DNA of 64,000 nucleotides from Planctomycetota bacterium. GTDB taxonomy: Bacteria > Planctomycetota > Planctomycetia > Pirellulales > Pirellulaceae. Location: the NCBI GenBank assembly GCA_016872775.1, contig VGZA01000017.1:41273-105272 (forward strand), in the 5' to 3' direction. Under the pieces are notes generated by a model. The model ran no database searches. It was not told the DNA's origin and saw only the letters and a program-made list of their open reading frames with translations. The position numbers and the translations under genes were made by a program. Every line of letters begins with the position of its first letter. Position 1 is the first letter of the stretch. This document shows positions 26,157-34,715 of this stretch, in pieces.

Positions 26157-26777
26157 CCAAGCCTCGCCGCACGACCAGCCGCACCACTGGAACCAACCGC
26201 TCCACCACTGTCTTGAACGTTCGCACCAACTCCTGGTCGGAGGCGGCGACAACGCCACGGAGATGCCTGCACGGTACCAGCCGCCGACCTGTTCCTCCAG
26301 TTCGCCTGGCGAAATCGAGTGACAGTTCTTGAACTCAAAGACGCCGGTTCGATTGAGTGTGCTTGCCGTCAGTTCGGCACAATGAATCCCATCCCCCTCC
26401 GTTCCGACCACGTAGTTCTTCACCGAATATCGCCGATCAACTTGCTGGTCAAGGAACGATCTCATTGCGCGCGACTGATCGCTGGAATAGGCCAGAAGCG
26501 GCTGCCGCAAGACGATTTTCGCAGGCTGCTTCCGTCCACGGTTATACTCGCTGAGTTCGCGGTAATAGGCCGACAACGGAACCCGTCGAACTTTGCCCGG
26601 AACGGCCTCGTACAGCCAGGCCGTATCCGAATCGACAAAGACAATTCCAACGTGAGTGATCTGCTTCCTGGTCACCATTTCCACAACGGGGTTACCATGT
26701 TCCAGGAACAGCAGCGAACCATCGACCGGAATGGGATGCAGCAGCGCCAAGACGGTTACAGCAAGAAAAACGTTCAT
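26139..26777 (-). CDS. YiiX/YebB-like NlpC/P60 family cysteine hydrolase
   Basis: 212 residues. Signal-like N-terminus MNVFLAVTVLALLHPIPVDG. The catalytic motifs of the permuted YiiX group are present: GSLLFLEHGNPVVEMVTRKQITHVGIVF with His42, WLYEAVPGKVRRVPL, and IHCAELTAS with Cys133. Such enzymes cleave peptide or amide bonds in the envelope. The last 30 residues (from about 183) are rich in Trp and Cys and unlike the family; they are read from DNA that overlaps the end of the convergent MoxR-like gene, so a recently acquired tail is possible. Confidence 0.75.
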   Translation of the reverse strand: MNVFLAVTVLALLHPIPVDGSLLFLEHGNPVVEMVTRKQITHVGIVFVDSDTAWLYEAVPGKVRRVPLSAYYRELSEYNRGRKQPAKIVLRQPLLAYSSDQSRAMRSFLDQQVDRRYSVKNYVVGTEGDGIHCAELTASTLNRTGVFEFKNCHSISPGELEEQVGGWYRAGISVALSPPPTRSWCERSRQWWSGWFQWCGWSCGEAWSFCRP

Positions 26778-26927
26778 CCAGGACTCCTTGTTGTCGTGCG
26801 GCGGTCTGGGCTATTCTGACGCATCTTCGTTGCCGTTCCAATCAATTCCGTCACAAAATCGATCCCTCCCTTCGTCCTCAACCCGCTCACCGCCCGACCA
26901 CCCCACCACTTTTCCCCTGGCCACGAT

Positions 26928-27839
26928 GTGATTCGCCACACGATCCTGCCCTATGCCTGGATGCTGTTTGGCGCGTTGGCGTTTGCGTTGATGAGCACCT
27001 TGATTCATGGTCTCAGCACCACGTGTGACTGGCAAGTGATCGCGATTGCGCGGACCTTTCTGGCTTTGACGTTCGCCGCCGGACTGGCGACTGCCTCGGG
27101 GGCGAGCCTGGTGTTCTTCCGGCCTCGGGTCATCTGGATTCGAAGTATTGCCGGCAGCCTGGCCCTGATGACCGGTTTTTACTCGTTTACCCGACTTCCT
27201 GTAGCGGATGTACTGACGCTGACCAACATGTTTCCGATCTGGGTGGCGGTCCTGTCGTGGCCTATCCTGGGGGTCAAACCACGCCGGCCCACATGGCTGG
27301 CTGTCCTGGCCGGGGTTGGTGGCGTGGTCTTGATCCAGCAGGGCAACCGGCTGTCGATTCCGACCGGAGAAGGAGACGGACTTTTGCGGGGCAATACGTG
27401 GTTGGTTGCCGCACTAAGCTCGGTATGCAGTGCCGTGGCACTGCTTGGCCTCAACCGCCTGCACCGGGTCGACGCTCGGGCGGTCGTCGCCCATTTCTCG
27501 TTTGTGTCACTGCTGTTTTCCATCGGGTCATTCTTCGTCTTCCCGGCCACCAAGCCGTTGCAATTCAGTGGCCCAACCGTCTTGATGTTGTTAGGGGTAG
27601 GGATTACCGGGACCATCGGTCAGATTTTTCTGACCAAAGCTTTTGCAGCGGGTGATCCATCGCGCGTTTCCGTGGTCGGACTGAGTCAGGTCGGTTTTGG
27701 AGCGCTGCTGGAAATGATCTTTTTCGATCGGAGTTTTCATGGCCTGACGCTGTTGGGAATGGGGCTGATTGTTGTTCCCAGTGCCTGGCTTTTACTGCAC
27801 CGAACGCACCTCGATTTACCCGACTCGCAGCTCAACTGA
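26928..27839 (+). CDS. EamA/DMT family transporter
   Basis: 303 residues with ten hydrophobic helices in two EamA halves. First half: AWMLFGALAFALMSTLIHGL, TFLALTFAAGL, TGFYSFTRLPVADVLTLTNMFPIWVAVLSW, RRPTWLAVLAGVGGVVLIQQG. Second half: TWLVAALSSVCSAVALLGL and VVGLSQVGFGALLEMIFFDRSFHGLTLLGMGLIVV. Drug/metabolite exporters of this group move amino acids, nucleosides or small metabolites; substrate not predictable. GTG 26928 keeps the first helix intact; ATG 26961 would cut into it. Confidence 0.88.
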   Translation: MIRHTILPYAWMLFGALAFALMSTLIHGLSTTCDWQVIAIARTFLALTFAAGLATASGASLVFFRPRVIWIRSIAGSLALMTGFYSFTRLPVADVLTLTNMFPIWVAVLSWPILGVKPRRPTWLAVLAGVGGVVLIQQGNRLSIPTGEGDGLLRGNTWLVAALSSVCSAVALLGLNRLHRVDARAVVAHFSFVSLLFSIGSFFVFPATKPLQFSGPTVLMLLGVGITGTIGQIFLTKAFAAGDPSRVSVVGLSQVGFGALLEMIFFDRSFHGLTLLGMGLIVVPSAWLLLHRTHLDLPDSQLN

Positions 27840-27956
27840 TACCATCCGAGCCCCGATTCGCGTAGAATCGACAACGCGGTAAAGTCAAAAACAATGGTGG
27901 ACGCCGTTCCGCCGTAGAACTCTGTTCGCCCCTACGGGCACGATGTGAGGTAATCG

Positions 27957-28919
27957 ATGTTCGCGGCGCATCTGTCGTGCATATTGCTTCTGGCGGTAGC
28001 CGGTGAAGTTCAGGTGAAAAAGCCGGCCGCAAACAGCAAACCGTTGAAGGACCTGGTGGCCGATTTGGAGAATCCAGATCGTGCAGTGATGATCGCCGCC
28101 GTCGACGCTTTGGAATCACTTGGTCCGAACGCGAAAACGGCGGTCCCGGAACTGATCAAAGTGATTCAACGGGATGGGGACCCGGCGCGGCTGGCCGCGA
28201 TCGAGGTGATCGGACATATCGGCCGTGACGCCGTCGAAGCGATACCGATTCTCACCAAGGTTCTGGGGCACGAGGATTTTCATACCCAGTATTTTTCGCT
28301 GCGAGCGTTGGCCAAGATCGGTCCGGAATCAAAAGTTGCGTTGCCCGACATCATAAAGCTGCTGCAATCGGGCGTCGCAGCGACTCGCAAAAATGCGGCG
28401 ACAGCGCTCGGCGACTTGGGGCCGGTGATCGGTGAGGACGGAGTCCAAGCGCTGGTCACTGCGTTGCGCGACAAGGTGTTCACGGTGCGCGAACAGGCGG
28501 CCATGGCCTTGGGCAGGCTGGGTGAATTTGCCAGCGCCTCGTTGCCCGAACTGAGTGAATTGGCGCGGAATCATGCGTTGTCGACGCGCGTGGCGGCCGC
28601 CCTCGCCATCTGGAACATTTCCAAGGAGATCGATTTTGTTCTGCCGGTATTGCTCGAGGAAGTCGCGGCGACCAACCACCAGCTCGACGCGCTGCGAGCG
28701 CTGGCGGATATCGGCCCCGCCGCCAAAGGCGCTGTGCCGCGCCTGGTGCCGCTGTTGCGCAACGCCGACGCGGAAGTCCAGATGCTGGCGGCCGATGTCC
28801 TGGGAGCGATCGGTCCCGATGCCAAAGCAGCCCGCGCGGAGCTGAAAGGCTTGCTGAATCACGAAGAGAAAGATGTGCGCGAGTCGGCGGCGGCCGCGCT
28901 CAAGGCCATCGGCAAATAG
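27957..28919 (+). CDS. Exported HEAT-repeat protein
   Basis: 320 residues. Signal peptide MFAAHLSCILLLAVAGEVQ. The rest is about seven HEAT repeats of 36-40 residues with the pattern LxxLGPxAKxAVPxLIKxL: examples at ALESLGPNAKTAVPELIKVI, ALGDLGPVIGEDGVQALVTAL, ALADIGPAAKGAVPRLVPLL and AIGPDAKAARAELKGLL. HEAT solenoids bind other proteins; partner unknown. A GTGAGG motif precedes ATG 27957. Confidence 0.88.
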   Translation: MFAAHLSCILLLAVAGEVQVKKPAANSKPLKDLVADLENPDRAVMIAAVDALESLGPNAKTAVPELIKVIQRDGDPARLAAIEVIGHIGRDAVEAIPILTKVLGHEDFHTQYFSLRALAKIGPESKVALPDIIKLLQSGVAATRKNAATALGDLGPVIGEDGVQALVTALRDKVFTVREQAAMALGRLGEFASASLPELSELARNHALSTRVAAALAIWNISKEIDFVLPVLLEEVAATNHQLDALRALADIGPAAKGAVPRLVPLLRNADAEVQMLAADVLGAIGPDAKAARAELKGLLNHEEKDVRESAAAALKAIGK

Positions 28920-29079
28920 TGAGACGTTGATTGTTGATTGGTCGGCAGGTCGACCCTTCCGGACTGACGAGTTAACTCCTGACCGGTCGAACGGTTAATC
29001 CCCTCGTCGAGAATCGTGTTTACCATCAGCCATTTGGCGCCCGGAATTGGGCGGAAAGGTAACGGTCAAGGTGAGCGTT

Positions 29080-29943
29080 GTGGACAGAGCGGAATTACTC
29101 ATCCGGGTCGGTCACAGTCCCGATCCCGACGACGCGTTCATGTTTTATGCACTGGCCAAGGATGTTCTCGACACCGGCCGCTATCGCTTCGTGCATGAAC
29201 TGGTCGACATTGAAACGCTCAACCGTCGAGCTTTCCAGGCGGAATTGGAATTAACCGCACTCAGCCTGCACGCGTATGCCTACCTGGCGGACAAATACGT
29301 GCTCTGCACTTGCGGCGCGAGTATGGGCGACAAATACGGCCCGATGGTGGTCGCTCGGCAGGCTTGCGCCGTCGACGCGCTGCGAGGCAAGACGATCGCC
29401 GTACCAGGCACCCTGACGACCGCGTTCCTGGCTCTGCGACTCTGTTTGGGTAACGACTTTAACCACCTGGTCGTGCCATTCGATCAGATCCTGGATGTGG
29501 TGGAGGCAGGTTCCTGGGAAGGGAAGCCGGTGGATGCGGGACTGATTATCCACGAAGGACAACTGACCTATATGACTCAGGGGCTGCAACTGATCGTCGA
29601 CCTTGGCGTCTGGTGGCACGCAACGACAGGGTTACCGTTACCGCTAGGCGCCAATGGAATTCGACGCGATCTGGGCCCCCAGGTGGCTCGCGACGTGAAC
29701 CGACTGCTGCACGAGAGCATTCGTTACGGGTTGCAGCACCGGCGGCCGGCTCTGGAACATGCGCTGCAGTATGGTCGCGGGCTCGATACGGGCAAAGCCG
29801 ATCAGTTCGTCGGCATGTACGTCAACGACTGGACACTCGATTTCGGTCCCGTCGGGCGTCAGGCGGTCGCCGAGCTGCTGCGACGCGGGTATGAGGCCGG
29901 AGTGATCCCGCAACTGGTACGCCCTGAATTTGTCGACGAATGA
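29080..29943 (+). CDS. mqnD: 1,4-dihydroxy-6-naphthoate synthase family (MqnD)
   Basis: 287 residues from GTG 29080. MqnD converts cyclic dehypoxanthine futalosine to 1,4-dihydroxy-6-naphthoate in the futalosine route to menaquinone. Motifs: VGHSPDPDDAFMFYAL at the N-terminus (homologues have SPCPNDTF), LTALSLHAYAYLADKYVL, VPGTLTTAFLALRL (ligand loop) and DAGLIIHEGQLTY with the catalytic His, then WWHATTGLPLPLGANGI. GTG 29080 has AGGTGAG five nt upstream; TTG 29047 and GTG 29071 are alternatives. No other mqn gene is in the window. MqnA is a close relative, but the His motif favours MqnD. Confidence 0.85.
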   Translation: MDRAELLIRVGHSPDPDDAFMFYALAKDVLDTGRYRFVHELVDIETLNRRAFQAELELTALSLHAYAYLADKYVLCTCGASMGDKYGPMVVARQACAVDALRGKTIAVPGTLTTAFLALRLCLGNDFNHLVVPFDQILDVVEAGSWEGKPVDAGLIIHEGQLTYMTQGLQLIVDLGVWWHATTGLPLPLGANGIRRDLGPQVARDVNRLLHESIRYGLQHRRPALEHALQYGRGLDTGKADQFVGMYVNDWTLDFGPVGRQAVAELLRRGYEAGVIPQLVRPEFVDE

Positions 29944-30015
29944 GTCGCGACGGATCGCTTTCCGTGCGGACGACGGGTCTCGGAGTACCTTGACCCACCC
30001 TGAGGATCTTAGATC

Positions 30016-30726
30016 TTAGCCCTGGATCGCCGACTTCATTTCACGTACGGCCCGTTCCAGTCCGACCAGGACCGCGCGGGAAATGATCGCGTGTCCGATG
30101 TTCAGTTCCCGCATGCCTGGGATCGAGGCGATCGAAAAGACATTCTGGTAGTTAAGTCCGTGGCCGGCGTGCAGTGCCATCCCCAGATCAAGAATGCGGC
30201 GTGCAGCGGTCTGTAACTTGCGCAGTTCGATTTCCCGAGCGGCTCCGCGGGCATGCGCGTATTGGCCGGTATGCAATTCGACGGCCGCCGCGCCGATCTC
30301 GGCCGCCACCTCCACCGCTTCCATGTCGGGGTCGAGAAAGAGGCTGACCGGAATCGATGCGTCCCGCAACAACGTCACCGCCCGCGACACTTGTTCACGA
30401 AATCGGACAACGTCGAGTCCTCCTTCGGTCGTCACTTCCTCGCGGCGTTCGGGAACGAGTGTCGCTTGATCCGGTCGGAGCCGACAGGCGATCGCCAGTA
30501 CATCCTGATTGCAGGCCAGTTCCAGGTTCAATTTCACGAACACCGTCTGCTTCAGGATCTCCAGGTCACGGTCCTGAATATGGCGTCGATCTTCGCGCAA
30601 ATGGACCGTAATCCCGTCCGCGCCGCCCAGCACCGCCAATGCGGCGGCCGATACGGGGTCCGGTTCATAGGTACGGCGAGCCTGTCGCAACGTGGCGACA
30701 TGGTCCACATTCACGCCCAATTCCAC
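30016..30726 (-). CDS. pdxJ: Pyridoxine 5'-phosphate synthase (PdxJ)
   Basis: 236 residues from the GTG in the last unit of an adjacent 15-bp repeat array. PdxJ condenses 3-amino-2-oxopropyl phosphate and deoxyxylulose 5-phosphate into pyridoxine 5'-phosphate. Core motifs: [18 protein letters not shown] (substrate-binding His), [20 protein letters not shown] (catalytic Glu/His), [17 protein letters not shown] and [15 protein letters not shown] [12 protein letters not shown] near the end. Homologues start at ELGVN, so this GTG fits. The frame stays open upstream to GTG 30900 and would add QSRVD repeats as an N-terminal tail. It is the last gene of the H4MPT-type operon. Confidence 0.9.
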   Translation of the reverse strand: MELGVNVDHVATLRQARRTYEPDPVSAAALAVLGGADGITVHLREDRRHIQDRDLEILKQTVFVKLNLELACNQDVLAIACRLRPDQATLVPERREEVTTEGGLDVVRFREQVSRAVTLLRDASIPVSLFLDPDMEAVEVAAEIGAAAVELHTGQYAHARGAAREIELRKLQTAARRILDLGMALHAGHGLNYQNVFSIASIPGMRELNIGHAIISRAVLVGLERAVREMKSAIQG

Positions 30727-30841
30727 TCTGCTTTGGTCCACTCTGCTTTGGTCCACTCTGCTTTGGTCCACTCTGCTTTGGTCCACTCTGCTTTGGTCCA
30801 CTCTGCTTTGGTCCACTCTGCTTTGGTCCACTCTGCTCTGG
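30722..30841. repeat. Minisatellite: eight tandem copies of a 15-bp unit
   Basis: The unit TCCACTCTGCTTTGG (plus strand) occurs eight times without interruption; only the last copy has one base change (CTCTGG). Read in the pdxJ direction it is an in-frame QSRVD repeat, and each unit contains a GTG codon; the GTG of the copy nearest the gene is the likely pdxJ start. The unit length is a multiple of three, so copy-number change would keep the frame. Confidence 0.97.
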
Positions 30842-30853
30842 CCGGCAGCCACA

Positions 30854-30871
30854 CGCGAAACAAGTTTCGCG
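30854..30871. repeat. 18-bp near-perfect palindrome in the pdxJ leader
   Basis: CGCGAAAC (30854-30861) and GTTTCGCG (30864-30871) are perfect 8-bp arms around two bases. It sits between the RFAP synthase gene and the minisatellite. It could be an mRNA hairpin, an operator, or a dispersed REP-like unit. Confidence 0.7.
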
Positions 30872-30954
30872 CTACGGCCGCCCATCGACGGAAACAGCAC
30901 TTCCGATGGTGCCCGGATGTCGACGTGTGTTCTATCGAAAATGTTCGCGCGCGG

Positions 30955-31911
30955 CTATGGGTTAATCTCGATGCGGGCTCCCTGGTTGCTCGGAGCGGCG
31001 ATCCGCACGACGAGCGGTACGGGCTGGGACGCGGTCAGTTTACTCGCGAATTCGATGGCAGCTTCCTGATCGGGCAGTACCGCGAACAACGTGGGCCCCC
31101 AGGAACTCTGCGCCACGCCCACGATTCCAAGCCCCTGGGCCCGTCGCACGAGATCGTGCAGGACGCGTCCGTTGTACGGTCCTCCTTGTTCCTCGGCAAA
31201 CAGCAGTCCGGACGCGTGGCCGTATTCGTAGAGCGACTCGCTGAAGGCGGCAAAGTCGCCTCGGGCGACCGCGGGGACCATGCTCAACCGAAGCAACTCC
31301 CGCAGGCGCGTGGTGATCGATTCGTCGTCGGACCGTACGCGATCGAATGCCGCCTGTTCGCGCGGTCCGGAAAGCCCTTCCCCGCACGAAGGACGGATCA
31401 AGACAAATCGCCACGGCTCGGGAATCTCCATCCGGCAGTCAAGCGCTGCGATCGCTTCATGATGTTCCTTGCCGCGATCGACAATAAATCCACCACCGCA
31501 GAATCCGTAGGTACCGATCGCGGAACGGCCGCCTCGACCGACGCTCTGCGCCAATTCCGTCGGCGAAAACGCCGGCAAGTCGTGCCAGAGTGTCAGCGCG
31601 GTGGCGGTGGCTAGAGCCAGCTGTGTGCCGGTGCCCAAGCCGACGTGCGGCGGTGGGATCTGATCGACGGAAATCGAGCACGGTTTCAGCCGCTTCATCC
31701 CAACGTAGGCCTGCCAGCATTCGACGAACGGCGCGACACGCTGCATTTCCGGTTCCTGGATCTCGAACCGAAGGCTGTCGGTCAGTGAGATCTGCACCGC
31801 CGGTTCACGGATCATCAGACCGGCTCCGCCGAAGCGGCGGCGATCTCCTCGCAGCGATAACAGGCCGCAATGCAAACGGCTGGGGGCGGTCACCCGCAGG
31901 CTCCGCATCAT
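30955..31911 (-). CDS. Beta-ribofuranosylaminobenzene 5'-phosphate (RFAP) synthase
   Basis: 318 residues, GHMP-kinase-like fold. The enzyme joins p-aminobenzoate and PRPP, with loss of CO2 and pyrophosphate, in the committed step of methanopterin synthesis. Sequence marks: RVTAPSRLHCGLLSLRG...RRFGGAGLMI at the N-terminus, the Gly-rich loop PPPHVGLGTGTQLALATA at residues 87-104, GRGGRSAIGTYGFCGGGFIVDRGK and VGVAQSSWGPTLFAV. These match the family annotated in methanogens, methylotrophs and planctomycetes. ATG 31911 overlaps the DUF447 stop by 4 nt. Adjacent pabA/pabB supply the p-aminobenzoate precursor. Confidence 0.88.
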   Translation of the reverse strand: MMRSLRVTAPSRLHCGLLSLRGDRRRFGGAGLMIREPAVQISLTDSLRFEIQEPEMQRVAPFVECWQAYVGMKRLKPCSISVDQIPPPHVGLGTGTQLALATATALTLWHDLPAFSPTELAQSVGRGGRSAIGTYGFCGGGFIVDRGKEHHEAIAALDCRMEIPEPWRFVLIRPSCGEGLSGPREQAAFDRVRSDDESITTRLRELLRLSMVPAVARGDFAAFSESLYEYGHASGLLFAEEQGGPYNGRVLHDLVRRAQGLGIVGVAQSSWGPTLFAVLPDQEAAIEFASKLTASQPVPLVVRIAAPSNQGARIEINP

Positions 31912-32612
31912 TCGGTCCCCGATGCGGAAGACGGGAAAGCGGGATCACGCGGTTCGCAAAGTGGGTTTGACGATGCTTCGGCCGCAACATTCGTTTCCGC
32001 CTGGCGCAGATGCCATTCCAAAAACTCGAACGCCCGCTTCTCGCTGCCGCCCCCCGTTTTTTCAACGAGGATGCGGAGTCGTTCGAACTCGCGTTGCAGT
32101 TCTTCGGCCGGAATCAAGTGCGCACGGGTCGCCAGGATCGCCGCTTCGACGACGGCATGCTTGGCGCGATTGAAACCAAAAAACTCCCGCCGGCTGCCCC
32201 GCGCATCGATCGCGCACTCCAGCCTGGCCCGCGGCTGGCTGTCATCAACGGCAACCACATGAAAACGGAACCAGCGGCAGCAGTTTTCCAGAAGATAGCC
32301 GGTTTGCTCGGGCGCCGGCTGGACATACCACGCGGAGGATTGGGACATCGCGGCGTCCTGCGGTGTTGCCGGCTGGCGGTGGACTTGGAGGCGCAGATGC
32401 CCTACCGCCGCCTGGGCCAGCAATTCCACGTCATCCGTGACATGAAAAATACCGGAGCCGGTTCGGCGAAGGTTGCGGAACGTCGTCGAGTCCTGAAACG
32501 GCTTCAGGACCAGATACGAGATCTCTTCGTCAGTCTCCGGCCCCATCGGCGCCGCGTGGGGCGTTCCCCCGGCATTTGCGGTTGTCACGATTCCTTCGAG
32601 GATCATTGGCAT
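31908..32612 (-). CDS. DUF447 domain-containing protein (flavin-binding, H4MPT-associated)
   Basis: 234 residues. It starts MPMILEGIVTTANAGGTPHAAPMGPETDEE, the N-terminal signature of DUF447 (flavin-reductase-like split barrel), followed by STTFRNLRRTGSGIFHVTDD. DUF447 genes accompany tetrahydromethanopterin genes in archaea and methylotrophic bacteria; some members bind flavin. ATG 32612 is chosen because homologues begin exactly here; the longer frame adds 71 residues of non-homologous sequence. The C-terminal tail is Ala/Ser-rich. The stop overlaps the RFAP synthase start (ATGA), so the two are translationally coupled. Confidence 0.85.
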   Translation of the reverse strand: MPMILEGIVTTANAGGTPHAAPMGPETDEEISYLVLKPFQDSTTFRNLRRTGSGIFHVTDDVELLAQAAVGHLRLQVHRQPATPQDAAMSQSSAWYVQPAPEQTGYLLENCCRWFRFHVVAVDDSQPRARLECAIDARGSRREFFGFNRAKHAVVEAAILATRAHLIPAEELQREFERLRILVEKTGGGSEKRAFEFLEWHLRQAETNVAAEASSNPLCEPRDPAFPSSASGTE

Positions 32613-32652
32613 CAGGCATTTTTTCCGGGGGCGATTGCAGGCAGCATCAAGT

Positions 32653-33312
32653 TCAGAACGTGATCGGTAAGTCCGGCCAGGGCGAATCGGGCTCGACAAA
32701 CAAACGCGGCTCGTCCCTTGCGGAAAAATGCCGCTCGACACGAAGCCCCGCGATGCGCAGGAAATTCGCAAGTAACTCATATCCTTGGCGCGTAAGAACC
32801 GACTCGGGATGAAACTGCACGCCAAAAACCGGCAGGTTGCGGTGGCGGATCGCCATGATGATCCCCTCTTCCGTTTCCGCCGTTACTTCCAGCGGATCCG
32901 GGACGGTCCCGGGGTCGACCACCAGCGAATGGTACCGGCACGCCAGCAGCGGGTTGTCCAGTCCGGCAAAAACATCCTGACCATGATGCACGACGGCGCT
33001 GGCCCTGCCGTGAACCGGCTCCGCAGCGCGCACGATCCGGCCGCCGAACGCCGCGGCGATCGTCTGGTGTCCCAGGCAGACCCCCAGCATTGGCACCGAT
33101 GCGTGAAGTTCACGCACGAGCCGCAGCGACACACCCGCCTCCGTGGGCGTGCATGGTCCGGGCGACAGCACGATCGCTCGAGGCGGCGCCGCGGCGACCT
33201 CCTCGACCGTAATCGCGTCGTTGCGCACCACGCGCACCGCCGCACCCAACTGCACCAAGTAGCGCCCGAGATTATGCGCAAAGCTATCGTAGTTATCGAT
33301 CAAGAGAATCAT
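32653..33312 (-). CDS. pabA: Aminodeoxychorismate/anthranilate synthase glutaminase component
   Basis: 219 residues, class I glutamine amidotransferase. MILLIDNYDSFAHNLGRYL at the N-terminus, IVLSPGPCTPTEAG, nucleophile Cys79 in LGVCLGHQTI and FGVQFHPES with His168 and Glu170. It supplies ammonia to its partner encoded directly upstream; ATG 33312 overlaps that stop by 4 nt. TrpG and PabA cannot be told apart by sequence alone. The pabB partner and the operon context make p-aminobenzoate the likely product. Confidence 0.88.
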   Translation of the reverse strand: MILLIDNYDSFAHNLGRYLVQLGAAVRVVRNDAITVEEVAAAPPRAIVLSPGPCTPTEAGVSLRLVRELHASVPMLGVCLGHQTIAAAFGGRIVRAAEPVHGRASAVVHHGQDVFAGLDNPLLACRYHSLVVDPGTVPDPLEVTAETEEGIIMAIRHRNLPVFGVQFHPESVLTRQGYELLANFLRIAGLRVERHFSARDEPRLFVEPDSPWPDLPITF

Positions 33313-34715
33313 GGTCGTAAGGCTCGCAGGATGCCGGCCGCTTTGTGCCACGTTTCCTCGTACTCCAGGCGCGGTTTCGACTGCGCGACAATTCCGCCTC
33401 CCACCGGAAATTGCCACCAGCCTCCCGCGGCCGTGACCGTGCGGATCAGAATACTCAAGTCCATCGTACCGTCAAAACCGACGTATCCCAAGCTGCCGCA
33501 GTAGGCGCCTCGCGCCGTTGGCTCCAGTTCTGCAATGATCTGCATCGCCCTGACCTTGGGCGCTCCGGTCACGGAACCGCCGGGGAATGTCGCCTTCAAC
33601 AGGTCAAAAGCGGATTGGTCCGGCTCAAGCTGCGCCTGGACCACGGAAACCAGATGCTGCACGGTTTCGTAGACTTCGAGGCCACAGAGCTTGTTCACGC
33701 GCACGCTGTCGGCGATACAGACCCGCGATAGATCGTTGCGCATCAGGTCGACGATCATCACGTTTTCCGCGCGATCCTTGACGCTCTCCTGAAGTTCGTC
33801 GCCCAGGAACAGATCGGTTTCCGTTTGTGGCAGGCGACGCCGCGTGCCTTTGATCGGGCGCGTTTCGACAACGCCGGCCTGCAACTTGAGGAACCGTTCG
33901 GGAGACGCGCTGATGATCTGGAACTCGCCGGCGTCGAAATACCCGGCGAAAGTCGCCGGATTGCGATCGCGCAGCCGCAGATAAAGATCGCGAGCGGACG
34001 CCTGTGCGGGAAACAGCAGTCGCTGCGACAAGTTCACCTGGAAAATATCCCCCGCGCGAATGTACTCCACAGCCCTCGCCACCATCTGGCGATAGCCCTC
34101 GGCGGTGAAGTTGCTTCGCAGACCGGGGAGTTGCTCCAGCGGAACCCCAGGCGCCGGATCGATCGTCGGCATCCGCGGCACGCGCCGTGTTGCCGCACTC
34201 GAATCCGGCTCGCGCAACCAATGGCCGAATTCCCGCAGCCGTGCCGCCGCCCGCTGCCTGCGACCCTGCATCGTCGACTCGGGAAAGCCTTGGGAGATCA
34301 GCCAGCCTTTCCCCAGCCGATGGTCAAATGCCGCGACGACGTCATAGATACCGACCGCAAGGTCCGGAATCTGAAATTCGTCGATCCGCGGCCGCGGTAG
34401 TTGTTCCAGCTGCTCGCCAAGCGAGTAGGCGAACAATCCGGCGGCCCCTCCCTGAAACGGCGGCAAGTTGGCCAGCGATTCCGAACAGTATTCGCGGAGC
34501 ACGGACCGAAGCTGTTCGAGCGCGGCACTCTGACCGCGACCGCAGCGTACCCACGCAAACGGATCCGCGGCCACAAACGAGTACCGGCCCAATTCGGCAT
34601 CGCGCAGGGCGCTGTCCAGAAACAGGCAATGGGGGCGACACGAAAGTCGCTGGAAGGTTTCGCCAGGCGTCAACCAATCGGGCAGCGGCTCAACACAGGC
34701 CACGAGATCGTTCAT
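33309..34715 (-). CDS. pabB: Aminodeoxychorismate synthase component I
   Basis: 468 residues, chorismate-binding family. The catalytic-domain motifs are full: YRQMVARAVEYIRAGDIFQVNLSQR, SASPERFLKL, ETRPIKGTRRR, DRAENVMIVDLMRNDLSRV, FPGGSVTGAPKVRAMQII, and a C-terminal GGGIVAQSKPRLEYEETWHKAAG. PIKGT, with Lys near residue 288, is the PabB form (TrpE has PIAGT), so the product is 4-amino-4-deoxychorismate for p-aminobenzoate. It overlaps the DHPS-like gene upstream and pabA downstream by 4 nt each. The lyase PabC is not in the window. Confidence 0.88.
   Translation of the reverse strand: MNDLVACVEPLPDWLTPGETFQRLSCRPHCLFLDSALRDAELGRYSFVAADPFAWVRCGRGQSAALEQLRSVLREYCSESLANLPPFQGGAAGLFAYSLGEQLEQLPRPRIDEFQIPDLAVGIYDVVAAFDHRLGKGWLISQGFPESTMQGRRQRAAARLREFGHWLREPDSSAATRRVPRMPTIDPAPGVPLEQLPGLRSNFTAEGYRQMVARAVEYIRAGDIFQVNLSQRLLFPAQASARDLYLRLRDRNPATFAGYFDAGEFQIISASPERFLKLQAGVVETRPIKGTRRRLPQTETDLFLGDELQESVKDRAENVMIVDLMRNDLSRVCIADSVRVNKLCGLEVYETVQHLVSVVQAQLEPDQSAFDLLKATFPGGSVTGAPKVRAMQIIAELEPTARGAYCGSLGYVGFDGTMDLSILIRTVTAAGGWWQFPVGGGIVAQSKPRLEYEETWHKAAGILRALRP

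Noticed and set aside
30722..30841. The tandem array as a CRISPR or as coding LCFGP repeats on the plus strand
   Set aside because: There are no spacers between units, so it is not a CRISPR; the plus-strand repeat frames lack any flanking domain.
32653..34715. Call as tryptophan trpG/trpE
   Set aside because: PIKGT instead of PIAGT in component I and the neighbouring genes favour p-aminobenzoate; no trp genes nearby.
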